64,000 nucleotides of DNA from Castor canadensis (Eukaryota > Chordata > Mammalia > Rodentia > Castoridae), in assembly GCF_047511655.1 (NCBI RefSeq), contig NC_133397.1:40872001-40936000 (forward strand). Reading direction: 5' to 3'. This document shows, one piece after another, positions 13,111 to 23,312 of the stretch. How positions within the stretch are numbered: the stretch's first letter is position 1; each line of letters begins with the position of its first letter. The notes below the pieces were generated by a model that was given only the letters and a program-made list of their open reading frames with translations, did not search any database and was not told the origin of the DNA. Both the position numbers and the translations under genes were made by a program.

Positions 13111-13444
13111 TTTTGCTTTGCTTTGTCAGTACTGGGGACTGAACTCAGGACTTTGAGCTTGCTGGGTAAGTGGTCAAACATTTGAGCTATGCCCCCAGCC
13201 CTGTTTGCTTTAGTTATTCTTTAGATAGAGTCTCAAGCTTTTGCCTGGGCTGGCCTCAGTCCATGATCTTACTACCTCTGCTTCCTAAGGAGCTGGGACA
13301 GCAGGCATTTGCCACCATGCCTGGTTTGTTTTTGAACTAGGTAGGGTCTTGATAACTTTTGCCTGGGCTGACCTCAAACTTCCATCCTTCTGTCTCCCTC
13401 TCCTGAAGAGCTGGGATTACAGATGTGAGCCACCATGGCTGGTC
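13111..13444 (-). repeat. Trimeric SINE (B1-B1-ID, reversed)
   Basis: Reversed ID unit ('ggggactgaactcaggacttt' to 'gccccc agccc'), then two successive reversed B1 units ('gggacagcaggcatttgccac', then 'gggattacagatgtgagccac'). Mirror image of the trimer at 19567, so it is probably a defined composite family. Confidence 0.78.
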
Positions 13445-14620
13445 TGCCTTAGTAGCTTTTGAAGTTCCTTTTGGGGACTCAAGTATGCAGCCAGGTTGGG
13501 GACCATGGCCATGGTTCATCCCCAACTTCCCTGCCATGGCTGGGTCTGGCCCAGAAGTTCCCTGGGCTCAGATGTAGTCACTGCTGTTTTGTAGTTAACT
13601 CCCCAGGAACCTTGGGAGAGACGGGCGTAAGCAGGACTCTGGGGAGGCAGGCGGCTCTGACAGAAAGCAAACAGCTTAAAGGGTGGCAGGCTGTATTTTA
13701 TTCATCGTTATTTTAAACACCCTTCAAAGCCCTCTCTCCAAGTGCAAGTGTTGTTTAAGAAGCCTTGCAGGCTCACCTGCATGCTCTAACCCCCTCCTGA
13801 GAGAACAGCAGCATGGAAAATGAGTTGTGAAGCAAGGGACAGCTTCTTTAGGGAGGAGGAGAAGTGGCCTAGGGCCAGGTTAGTACAGAAAGCTCATGGC
13901 TTCTCCTCAATGCACAGTGAGGCTGGCTTTGCTCCACGCATTGAGTGATGTCACACTCCCATGTGCACAAGTGGACAGAGGTGCTCCAGAGGCAAGAGTC
14001 CAGGCTCCAAGTCCGTGCTGCTAGCCCATTGGGGGTCAGAAATGGCTCCAACGGGTCCTTCCCTCTTCCCACCCAACAGGAGGCACCTTCAGAGTCACTG
14101 TAAGGTTATACAAAAACCCCTGCGTGCAAAAGGCCCAGAGACTCTTCTGGACTCAAAACCCTAAGCTGGCTGTCTGGTTTGGCTTCCCAGACAGTGATGT
14201 AGAATTGTGCTTTTTGTTTTCTAAGAGTGTAAAAAGTTACAGTAAGACAGACCTGTATGGCCCACAGCTTCCCTGGCCTCTGCCTCAGTGGGCTGCTATC
14301 CGCCTTAGCCTCCCAGAAGCTTTTCCTCTGGCCCCTCAGCTCAGAGCCTGCAGGAAGAAGGGCCTGTCTGAGGGAGGGAGGGGCTCCCAGGTCAAGTGAG
14401 CAGCTATTTTCCAGGGGTGGGCTTGGGTTTGGATGCTGGCTTCTGTGTAGATAAAACACAACACATGCACATTATACATAAAACTCCCCCAAGGCAGAGA
14501 GGGGTCTTCCAGGCCCAGGTAGATCTCTAGTGAATTAAACATGAGAAATCTTTCTCTTTAGAGTGGCCCATGAGAGGGCTTTTCCTTGGGGAAAATGGCT
14601 AGTAGCTCTTGGTAAGGCTG

Positions 14621-14621
<1 letters not shown>

Positions 14622-14670
<49 letters not shown>

Positions 14671-14677
14671 GCGCACA
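14622..14677 (+). repeat. (TG)n-(CG)n alternating purine-pyrimidine tract
   Basis: 56 bp of unbroken purine/pyrimidine alternation: (TG)n passing into a CG block with one CA step, ending in CACA. High Z-DNA potential. Confidence 0.95.
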
Positions 14678-14787
14678 AGTGCATGATACCAGGCAAATGC
14701 CCAGGACCATCTGATACTGTACACAGGCTGAGGGCCTGAGATTGCCTGACTGCACCTCAGAGGGCTTAGGAGAGGACCACTTGGGTT

Positions 14788-14872
14788 TCTTTTTTTTTTG
14801 ATGGTGGTAATGAGGTTTTAACTCAGGGTCTTGCTAGGCAGATACTCTACCACTTAAGCCACACCTGAGCCA
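14788..14872 (-). repeat. ID-like SINE monomer
   Basis: T-run, then 'ttttaactcagggtcttgct', 'aggcagatactctaccactt', 'aagccacacctgagcc': reversed tRNA-derived unit with degenerate A and B boxes. Confidence 0.8.
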
Positions 14873-15825
14873 GGACTCCCAGGGTAGCGCTTATTGTACC
14901 TTAGAGGACTGGTGTTTCTCTGGGAAGCTGTGAGAAGGAAGGGAGTTCCCCTTCTCTGCCCCCTCAAACCGTGCTTATGAAGAAGCTTGCTCAAACTGCC
15001 CCTATCACTTCTTTCCAAAGCCAAAGCATGGAAAAGGAAGTGAAAACTGCTAAAACTACAGAATAGGCAACTTAAGATAGACTCTAGGAAGCACTGGAGA
15101 CAGAGAAGACTACCAAGGAATATTTAGAGTTTCTTTTCTCTAGAGGCAGGACCTGGTCCCTCCCATGAGACAAGATTCTGTATAATGCCATGCATTGGTA
15201 GGTGGGGTGACTGGGATGCCTCATTAGACCTGTGTAGCCAAGGTGACTCCTTGGCTGGAATTTACCCTCCTGTCCTGTTGCCAGGGCTCCCTTCCTATAT
15301 GCAGGCTGCTATTTTGCAAGCAGACTAAGTCCTCATGGTCCAGATGCTCTACCATGGGGATCTCCACTCCCCCCTGCATGGCTCAGATCTTTAAGCTATT
15401 TCCCGTTGCCTAGGTGACATCTCTAATTGGATGCCTTTTAATGGTTCCTTCTTTTAATGGGATAAACCCGGTGCTTTATTTCCAGGTCCTGTCAGAGGCT
15501 CTGTACATGTCACTCTAAGCATACAGTCCCTTTGTGACCACAGCCATTGTTCAGATGGGGGTTTACAGAGCTGGCCTGACTGAAGGTCACAGTGGATCCA
15601 GGAAGCCAGGGCTAGGAAGAGCCTACCGCTTTAGGATTTAGTAACACTGACCTGTGTCCTGGGCAGTCCTGCCTCTCTGGCTTTGATTCACATTAGGGCC
15701 TGGTTTAAAAATCAGTCCCAACCCAGATTGGAAATGACCTAAAGACTCACTACGTTCTTGCCCATTTTTTCCCTTTCTGCCATAAACTGGAAGAGGAAAG
15801 AAAGAGGACTGCGACATCCACTGAC
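14873..15825. other. Intergenic sequence, no gene seen
   Basis: No coding frame or repeat recognised. Confidence 0.4.
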
Positions 15826-15835
15826 TCTTCATGCA

Positions 15836-16020
15836 GTGTGTGAGTGAGCACACGCACATGTGGGTGTATGTGCATAAGTCTGTATGTGTACATGAGTTTG
15901 TGTACATATGTGCATGTGTATATGAACTTGTGTGCATAAATTTCTATGTGGATGTATGTGTTCATGCATGTGTGCATGAGTGTGTATGTGTTCATATGCA
16001 TGAGTTTGTGTGTGCTTGTG
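15836..16020 (+). repeat. Degenerate TGTG/CATG-rich array
   Basis: About 185 bp of interrupted TG with recurring 'tgtgcatgagtttgtgtg'-like units. It generates spurious frames on both strands. Confidence 0.8.
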
Positions 16021-17317
16021 TCCTCCAGGCATACTCCTTTGCCAGCAAGGGGTGTCACACTGTTGCTGGAGCTGGTGCTTTTCTAAGACTTCTGATCGCA
16101 CCGTGTGCCTATAAACTCTGCCATTTTCCTCAGGGTGGCCTTCCTCCTTGTTAAGGACCGACATGATGCAGAGGGCAAGTCTGGGAGAATCTGTCTCCAC
16201 TTGAGGGTTACACAGAGCATGACTTTAATCCTAAAATTACTTCCATTTACAGTTCCATCGGCTCCCTTCCTCCATCCTCACTGCATTAGAGGAGAGCCCA
16301 GTATTGAGAATCTGATTCCACTGTTCCTCACTGCCAAACACCTGAAGAGTACTGGAGACAGATGCCCTGACATTTGAAGGATGGCTGCTTTGGGTTCCTG
16401 GTGCTGCATGCCTGGGTCCCCAAGGACTGTGGGGGCCTGTGCTGTGTACCCTCAAGCTCTATAAAAAGAGGAAAGGATAAACTGATCAACAGTAGTTAAG
16501 AAAAAACCCACCCAAATCTTGTCTGAGAAAAGTCTCTGACTCTTCTTCTTGATTAATAAGGAAACGTATTCTTGTGTGCCCACAAGGGTGTGCATGAAAG
16601 GAGGGCTGGGGGATTCAAGATGTGCCGGGGCACCTTGGAGCTCAGTGCTGAACCAGAACAGGGTCTTCCCTGTAGGCCGCCCCAAGCTTCCTGCCATTAG
16701 AAATAGCTGCCCTGTGTGCTGTGTGCTAAGTGGGCTGATTCCAGGCTGAGAAAGGCCAGCTAAGCCCCTCACCATTTGCAATTTCCCAATCTGGGGGAGA
16801 TGCCACAGTCCGCAAGTTGGTGCTATGTTTCATCTCATTGCATAATACTACACCATTCTCTGTGTGTAGTGGCTGTTCTATATATACACACAGGGAGGCA
16901 GCATATGGCTTTCCCCACCCCCCCCTGTCAAAACTGTGACTATATCACTTCTGACGACCAGAAGGAAGCTGCTAGGCTGGGCCAGGATTCTAAATGCTGA
17001 GGAGGTATTTCGGAGCCATGAAAAGCTGCACCATATGCTTTGGGGTTGCCAGCTGCTTATGTGCATGGGGAAGGGCTTAGTGCCAGTCTGCAAAGCCCAG
17101 GAATGGCACTCTCCTTGCTGCGCTATGCACCGGGTGTGTGTGTGGGGGGGGGGTCTGGGGTGCCACTTTTTCTGTCCCTGGAGGAGGATCTGCTGTGGGC
17201 CACAGTTCTCCAAGAGGGAACTCACCAGGAACATAGGCTCCCCCAAATCCTGCCCTTGATAACATCAGGCCTGGCCAAATAGTATTTCTTTAAAAAAAAT
17301 TTTTTTTTTGGTTTCAT
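16021..17317. other. 3' flank of KCNK12, no gene seen
   Basis: No reading frame with family features. A run of Gs (GGGGGGGGG) sits near 17143. Part of this stretch could be 3' UTR if the near poly(A) site is bypassed. Confidence 0.4.
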
Positions 17318-17323
17318 TTTATT
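17318..17323 (-). promoter_or_regulatory. KCNK12: Poly(A) signal AATAAA of KCNK12
   Basis: A canonical hexamer on the minus strand about 104 nt past the KCNK12 stop. It is followed downstream by an A-run and a T-run (about 17291-17310), and the T-run could serve as the U-rich downstream element. It would give a 3' UTR of only about 120-140 nt. Whether it is the main site, or whether a longer 3' UTR runs to lower coordinates, cannot be read from sequence. Confidence 0.55.
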
Positions 17324-17339
17324 GGATAAAGATTAAGAA

Positions 17340-18345
17340 AACGCCAGCTCTTGAGAGAAGTGAAGCCAACACGCCCGGCAGCCGGCAGCCTGGTGAGGGT
17401 CCGCGGCGCAAGGGCGGGCGGGCGGTCTACCTGGAGGCGCTGGTCTCCGCCAGCCGGTTGTTCATGATGCCCAGTGCGCCCACGCCGCCCGAGAAGCCGT
17501 TCTGGCGCGTGTTGACGCACACGCTGCGCGGGTAGCCATTGGCCGTCTCGGACAGCTGCTTCTGCAGCAGTGCCAGCGACACTTTGTTGGAGGCCGTGAG
17601 GTCGCGCATGGAGATGAGCTCGCCCGACAGGCGGCGGCCCTCGGCGTCGCTGTCGCGGGCCGCGGGGTCGGCGCCGAGCGCGGCCAGGCGGCGACGCAGC
17701 CTGGAGCCCGGGGTGATGGCGTTGCGCCGGGCCAGGGGCGCGCCGGGCGCCGGGCAGCAGCGCGCGCAGCAGCGGCAGCTCAGCTTGCGCAGCATCCAGT
17801 TGAGCACCTGCTTGATGAGGATGGAGATGACGTTGAAGAGCGAGTAGATGCAGCACACGCCGAGCAGGATGAAGAGGAAGTTGCCCAGGCGGTAGAGCCC
17901 CTGGTTCCGGTAGGCGGCTTGCTGGCTGCTCACCAGGTCCCCGAAGCCGATGGTGCTGAAGGTGACAAAGCAGAAGTAGAGCGAGTCCACATAGTCCCAG
18001 CCCTCCACGCTGGTGTACATGGCCGAGGCGCAGCACGACAGCAGCACGGCGAACAGGCCCAGGATGAGCAGCACGTGGTACACCGAGGGCTTCCAGCCTG
18101 CCAGGCTGTCGGCCTCCGAGAGCGCCGAGCCGCGGCGGAAGGTGGCGGGCAGCAGGCCGCTGCGGCGCAGCTGGCGTTCCCGGCACGCGCGCATGATGAA
18201 GGCCAGCAGCGAGATGATGCGCTCCAGGAAGAGGTTGAAGAACAGGATGGTCCCTGCACAGCCGAACAGTCCGTAGGCGATGAGGAAGGCCTTCCCCCCT
18301 ACTGTCGCAGGGGTGGTCATGCCAAAACCTGGGGAGATACAACGA
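17340..18345. other. CpG-rich block over KCNK12 exon 2
   Basis: The GC and CpG richness covers the coding part of exon 2 and stops at both edges: AT-rich DNA begins below 17340 and ordinary intron above 18345. It follows from the GC-rich codons but is long enough to count as an intragenic CpG island. Confidence 0.7.
17427..18328 (-). CDS. KCNK12: KCNK12 (THIK-2) exon 2: filter 1, TM2-TM4, pore 2, C-terminus
   Basis: Second and last coding exon. The acceptor reads CCCCAG/GTTTTGG, with exon base 1 at 18328. Its first two bases complete Gly131, so filter 1 (TIGFG, 129-133) is assembled across the splice. Then follow TM2 (about 143-167, Ala155 inside), a basic intracellular loop, TM3 (about 214-235), pore 2 with filter TIGFGD (256-261) and TM4 (about 277-302). 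The cytosolic tail has a cysteine cluster at 314-322 and ends ETSASR before TAG (17429-17427). The paired filters with Phe in place of Tyr are typical of THIK/K2P channels; a dimer forms one K+ pore. There is no frameshift or stop: 902 bp here plus 391 bp in exon 1 give 1293 bp, or 430 codons plus stop. The codons are strongly GC-rich. THIK-2 can assemble with THIK-1 in other mammals (family knowledge). Confidence 0.97.
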
Positions 18346-18382
18346 GGGTCAGCCAGGGCAGGTGGTCCCTACGCCTCCTTCC

Positions 18383-18413
18383 TGCCCTCCCTCCTTCCTC
18401 CCTCCCTCCCTCC
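18383..18413 (+). repeat. (CCTC/CCTT)n microsatellite
   Basis: Pyrimidine tract directly abutting the next SINE, about 55 bp upstream of the KCNK12 exon 2 acceptor. Confidence 0.85.
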
Positions 18414-18618
18414 GTATAGAGGTGTGAACTCAGGACCTCGTACTTGCTAGGCAGGTGCTCTACCACTTGAGCCACTCCGCCCTCCCTTCTTTTTGGATGT
18501 TGGGTATTTGAGATAGGGTCTCACTTTCATTTTGCCAAGGCTGGCCTTGAATTGGGATCCTCCTGATCTCTGCCTCCAGAGTAGGTAGGATTACAGGCGT
18601 GAGCCACTGGCACCCAGT
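18414..18618 (-). repeat. Composite ID-B1 SINE
   Basis: Reversed ID ('gtgaactcaggacctcgtac' to 'gagccactccgccct') then reversed B1 ('gattacaggcgtgagccact'). It ends about 85 bp before the KCNK12 exon 2 acceptor, in the same orientation as the gene. Confidence 0.88.
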
Positions 18619-19034
18619 AAACCCTCATAATTCTTAATCTTCCCACTTGTTCAAAGTGCCAGCTTCCGAAGACTTTATCAGCTGATTTCTGCTGAGGCCT
18701 TGCTGCTGACCAGTGAGCTCTCCCATGCTATTCAGGACAGCTCTGCCCTCTAGCCTGAGCTCCCTGCTTTCTGTGGTCTTCTTGTGGACCCACAGTTGTC
18801 TGACTCCAGTTAGGGGAGGAGGCTTAACCTCTGGATAGAAGATTCACTTGCTGCTTAGAAGTCTGTGCTGAAAGTGGTCTGTCTGAGTAGCACTATGGCA
18901 CATTTCACATCTCTGGCTGCAAAACTTTGGAGGTGCCCTACTTAATTCATGCCCAATGGTAGGAGAGCAGTCTATACACTGCCAATGGGGTAGGGCCAGT
19001 CCTGGGAAAGGGGTAGAGAACTTTCTCCTATTTG

Positions 19035-19250
19035 GATTTTTTGGCAGTACTGGGATTTGAACTCAGGGCCTCAGACTTGCTAGGCAGGCACTCTTACACT
19101 TGATCCACTCCACCAGCCCTTTTTTGTGTTGGGTATTTTTGAGATAGGGTTTTGCAAACTATTTGCCCAGGTTGGCTTCTGTATGTGATCTTCCTGATCT
19201 CTGCTTCCTGAGTAGCTTGGATTACAGGTGTGAGCCACTGATGCCTAGCT
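19035..19250 (-). repeat. Composite ID-B1 SINE
   Basis: Reversed ID ('gggatttgaactcagggcct', 'aggcaggcactcttacact') and reversed B1 ('ttacaggtgtgagccactg'). Same structure as the 18414 copy. Confidence 0.88.
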
Positions 19251-19566
19251 CCATTTGGCTTACTGTTTCCCTACGCAGACCAGAGAAAATATTTCTTGTA
19301 ATATTCTCAGAGTAAAATCCTTAAACCTGTATGCTAATCATTTTCTAGATTTCCTGGAGGAAATGCCCAACTACTTGAACATGGTGTAACAACTCAAGTT
19401 CAGGGAAAACCCTACGATTTTAACCATTTTGAGAAAGATGGGTTATGTCTCTACATTTAGAACCAATTAACAAACAAACTAGTGGTCTACCCAGGAACTT
19501 GATAGCAGGATTTTGCTATACTTTAAAGCCAAACTTAAGTTCTTGAGTTCATAAAGTCAACTTTGA

Positions 19567-19925
19567 GTGGGGTGTGGTGGCTCATATCTGTAATCCTAGC
19601 TATGCAGGAGGCAGAGATCTAGAGAATAGAGAGGTTCAAGACCAGCCTGGGCAAAAAATTCATGAGAGCTCAATTCAGCCAATAAAATCTGGATGTGGTG
19701 GCACACACCTGTCATCCTAGCTATGCTGGAAGCATAAATGGGATCGCATTCCAGGCCAGCTTTGGTATAAATATGAGACTGTTTGAACACTACATAGAGC
19801 AAAAAGGGCTTGGGGGTGTGGCTCAACTGCTAGCGCACCTGCCTGGCAAGTAGAAGACCTTGAGTTCAAACTCCAGTACCACACACACACATGGATGCAT
19901 GTGCGCACGCACGCACACACACAGA
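19567..19925 (+). repeat. Trimeric SINE B1-B1-ID with CA-rich tail
   Basis: Forward B1 ('gtggtggctcatatctgtaat'), a second B1 ('gtggtggcacacacctgtcat'), then ID ('gtgtggctcaactgctagcg', 'gagttcaaactccagtacc') and a tail grown into CA/CGCA repeats. Confidence 0.8.
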
Positions 19926-19985
19926 CAAAGCTATCAGCTCTGAAGTTACACGGCTATATGGAGAGTGGGAGTGTATGTGTGTATG

Positions 19986-20016
19986 CTTGATCTTAGCCAA
20001 AAGACCAAGGAGTAAT
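19986..20016 (-). pseudogene. U2 snRNA 5'-end fragment
   Basis: On the minus strand 31 nt align to the first 31 nt of U2 snRNA, 26 identical, including an exact 17-nt run 'ttttggctaagatcaag'. It is truncated after nt 31 and lies just past the CA-rich SINE tail. It is non-functional: no Sm site or later stem-loops. Confidence 0.72.
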
Positions 20017-20039
20017 GCATGTGTGTTTATAAAAAGTCC

Positions 20040-20440
20040 TAGATTGATAATCCAAATGCCCAGCAACATATCTAAATCATGATGTACTCATTACACAGGA
20101 ATACTATACAGGAAAAAGCATAAACCACTTCCAACATGGATGAATCTCACAAAAAAGAATGCTAAACAAAAGCTGTACACAAAAGAATACATTCTGTATT
20201 ATTCCATTAATATAAAATCCAAAATGAGGCAAAACCAAGCTGTGGCTTTTTTTTTTTTTTTAAGGGATGCACACTTGGTCAAATTGCAAGGAAAAGTGGG
20301 AAAGTGATTTGATAAAAGTCAGAGTTGGGGCTTCCTCTGGGTGTTGACAGGGGCTGAATTGGAAGGGACTAGGGGGCCGTTGACTGTTCTGTTGACCTGG
20401 GTGGTGGTCACCCATGTCAAAAATTTGTTAAATTGTTAAA
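20040..20440 (+). mobile_element. Ancient L1 3'-end remnant (L1M type)
   Basis: 'ccaacatggatgaatctcac', 'gctaaacaaaagctgtacac', 'attctgtattattccattaa' and 'tgttgacaggggct' follow the familiar mammalian L1 3' text in order. A T-run interrupts at about 20250. It is non-coding. Confidence 0.75.
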
Positions 20441-21236
20441 TTGTGTTTTAGGAGTTTTCACGATAAGAAAACCTAAAATTTCTAGACTATTTGACTCTCA
20501 GGGACCTTAATACCCATCTACCCATCATTGCCGAGGGGGTGGGACCTGCGGTTTATTTTGGGACAGACTACCTCCATTTGTCCTGGCTTCAAGCCTGGAG
20601 CTTAGTCCAGTGTACACAGCACTGCTTCCACTCATTCAGGAAGACAAAACCCCTCATAGATCACTTTGTTAAACTCCTAAAGAAATGGGAAATCTTAAGC
20701 TTGGAAAATTAATGTTTTGTTTAGTTAAGAGAATGTTGAATTGGATTTTCCTACTCGTTCAAATTTTTGGCTAACATCTCAAAACAGAACAATTTGTGGT
20801 ACCTAACTTCCCATTCTAAAGAGAATTCCAGACACAACATGTAGACTTACTAAATCTGCAAAATGGGTCTGACAAGTAGCAACAGCCCCTCTCCGCCAGG
20901 CTCTATGAAAGGCTCAAAATTGTCCAGGGGTTGGTGGAAGATGGGCGTGATGTGGGAGAGGTATGGTTGTGGGGAGTGCTCAGGCAACACAGGGTGGTGG
21001 TGAGGGGTAACCCAGAGAACCTGGGGCTGCATGCTGGGAGGTGCAGACCCTCACACGTGTCAGAGTAGAATGAGGGGAGAACTCCAGAAGAACCAGAGTG
21101 AGTCTCCCAGAGTCAGAAGCTGTGCTGGTGAGTTGTCTGGGTGGGGCTGATGGAGGCCACCCATGTGACCATGGGAGGAAGAGAGCAGCAGTGATGCAAG
21201 CAGTCTGTACCCCTAGGGTGCTATGCTTTAGATCTT

Positions 21237-21363
21237 TTTCTTTCTTACTTTGGAATGGGGTCTCATTATATTGCTCAGGCTGGCCTCAAACTCCTGAACT
21301 CAAGCCATCCTCTTGCCTCAGCCTCCCTAGTAGCTGGGACTACAGGTATGTACCACTACACTT
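21237..21363 (-). repeat. B1 SINE (reversed)
   Basis: 'ggggtctcattatattgctcaggctggc', 'tagctgggactacaggtatg': reversed 7SL-derived monomer adjoining the MaLR LTR. Confidence 0.85.
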
Positions 21364-21571
21364 GATATGTAGTTTGGATTTTAAATATCCCTGAAAGGTC
21401 CATGTGTTGAAGGTATGGTCACCAAGGTGGTGCTATTAGAAGGTGGTGAAACCTTTGAGGGGTGGGGCCCTGGTGGGAGATTCTTAGTCACTGGGGCAAG
21501 TGCCCTTAAAAAGGGACTGGGAGGCCCTGGCCCCCTCCTTATTCTCTTTTGCTCCTTGGCCATAGGTGAGC

Positions 21572-21664
21572 ATTTGTTTGTTGGTTGGATGGTGCTAGAA
21601 ATTGAACCCTAGGTCTTGCACATGCTAGGCATGTGTTCCACCCCTGGGTAGCATCCCCAGTCCC
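21572..21664 (-). repeat. ID-like SINE nested in MaLR LTR
   Basis: 'gaaattgaaccctaggtctt', 'gcacatgctaggcatgtgtt', 'catccccagtcc': reversed ID unit interrupting the LTR text between 'cttggccat' and 'tagctgactgg'. Confidence 0.8.
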
Positions 21665-21800
21665 TAGCTGACTGGTTTTGCTTCACCATGTGCTTCCACC
21701 ATGATGTGTGACCTCACTATAGGCCCAAAGCAATGGAACAAAAGATTGGACTGCAGCCTCCACAGCTGTGGAGGAAATAACCTTTTTCACTTTATAAGTT

Positions 21801-22189
21801 TATGGGGAGCGGATGGTGAGAAGCCTATGAGAACCTGACGTAAGCACAGCTACACCCAATAATCTGTAGGCTGAGTTGGCATGGCCCCAGCCACAGAAAG
21901 GGGTGAGGGCAAAAGGCAACAGCTGCTTTTCCTAAGATGTTTATGTTCAGAAAGTAGTGATCGCAGGTTCCTCCTGTTCCCGATAACTACAATGTCTGTT
22001 GCTCCACCTCCTTGTCTGCTACTGTATATAATAAACTCGCTGGAGGTGGAGGAGGCTGTTGTGTGTCTCCATCAGAGCACCCAACCCACCTGACCCCAGC
22101 TTTCTGCATGTTTGTCTTCTGTCTTTTGTCCTTTCTTAGTGTCCCGTTACTCCCAGTTAGGTTTCTAGGACGAGCTCGAAGGTTGCAAG
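21801..22189 (+). mobile_element. Nested solo LTR, probably ERVK-like
   Basis: 389 bp inserted in the MaLR LTR between 'ataagtt' (21794-21800) and 'ataagtt' (22190-22196); the host text is continuous once it is removed. It has TATATA then AATAAACTCGCT (AATAAA 22030-22035), an R-like stretch, and begins and ends near TG/CA. No retroviral genes. Confidence 0.7.
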
Positions 22190-22435
22190 ATAAGTTGATT
22201 ATCTCAAGTGTTTTGTTATAGTGACAGAAAGCTGAGTAACACATAGGGCTTGCAGCCTCAAGATGCATGAAAGTGACAGGGTCAACTGGACACTGGAAGG
22301 ACGAGGTCTTCAGAGACTTAAGAGGGCCACACTCTCGAAAAGGGACTCTGTCTCAAAACAACAAAAAACAAACAAAAGGAAGTACCAGCTTTGAGATTGA
22401 GACTCATTTTCAGATGTTAAATCCAACCTTCAAAT

Positions 22436-22436
<1 letters not shown>

Positions 22437-22483
<47 letters not shown>
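22437..22483 (+). repeat. (GT)n microsatellite
   Basis: About 23 GT units without interruption, joined directly to a reversed B1. Confidence 0.97.
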
Positions 22484-22484
<1 letters not shown>

Positions 22485-22613
22485 GAGACAGGGTCTCACT
22501 CTGTGACCCAGACTTGCCTTGAACTACGTAGCCCTGCCTATCCTTGAACTCGCTATCCTTCTGCCTTAGTCTCTGAGTGCTGGGATTGTAGGTGTGCACC
22601 ACAATGCCTGGCA
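22484..22613 (-). repeat. B1 SINE (reversed)
   Basis: 'gagacagggtctcactctgtg', 'gtgctgggattgtaggtgtg'. Complete-looking monomer. Confidence 0.88.
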
Positions 22614-22624
22614 AAACTGGTGCT

Positions 22625-22706
22625 TTCTTTTTTCTTTTTCAGTACTGGAGATTGAACCAAGGGCCTTGTGTTTGCTAGGCAGGTACTGACCCATGGCCCC
22701 AGCTCC
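22625..22706 (-). repeat. ID-like SINE monomer
   Basis: T-rich start, 'actggagattgaaccaaggg', 'tgtttgctaggcaggtactg', 'gccccagctcc'. It lies after the B1, the opposite order from the composites, so it is an independent insertion. Confidence 0.82.
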
Positions 22707-23312
22707 AAACTAGTGCTTAAAAAAAAATATTTGGAAACCAAGGCATCTCTGCAAGATATTGTTAAGAGATGCAAAAGGAAGTTCTTTCAGACAACAGATG
22801 AAGACAAAGCTGTTTCCTGTGTTGGCCCAGTTAATAAACCTGTTCCACCTAGATTTGTTCTGTGCTGGGGTGAAGGCCACCACTTAACAGTGCCAGCCTC
22901 ATGCCACATATGTGCCAGCCTCACACGTGTCAGCGTGTGTCTACCGCACAGTTGTGGAAACTGTGGGTTACAGGCTGAAGCAGTTGCCAGGCCCCACAGC
23001 TGGGAAATGAAGCTGAGACTGAAACCCAGGTCTGCTGGCAGATAAGGTCCATGCTGCCCACCTCACTGGACCATCCTCTGAGAGCACCACAGAGGATGCT
23101 GCTCTTACACAACCACATTGCAGCCCTCCAGGGCTAGCCATTTAGGTAGGACTTGACCCAAGGCTTGGGGACATAGGTGGAATGTGATGCAGAGGGGACT
23201 GATGCCTAGTTGACCACAGGCAGGGTACTTATCTGTCCCTCAAGATCTGCTCTACCTATTTACTTCCAGGTGGCCAAGCCATCTCCTCCACCCTCCAGAG
23301 CCATCTTCAGAA

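Larger units (their letters stand above)
21364..22242 (+). mobile_element. ERVL-MaLR solo LTR, split by two insertions
   Basis: Starts 'tgatatgtagtttggattt', passes 'ggtggtgaaacctttgagggg' and 'ccaccatgatgtgtgacctc', and resumes 'gttgattatctcaagtgttt' to end 'gacagaaagctgagtaacaca'. This is the order of MaLR (MLT/MST/ORR type) LTRs. Parts 21572-21664 and 21801-22189 are later insertions. No internal retroviral sequence. Confidence 0.75.

Noticed and set aside
15638..16200. His/Thr/Cys-rich frames on both strands
   Set aside because: Translations of the TG-rich array.
1..17300. MSH2 exons, expected on this side by human synteny
   Set aside because: No frame resembles MSH2; the gene, if syntenic, lies beyond the window.
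17919..18419. 166-codon plus-strand frame antisense to exon 2
   Set aside because: Antisense shadow of GC-rich coding sequence; runs into a CCTC repeat.
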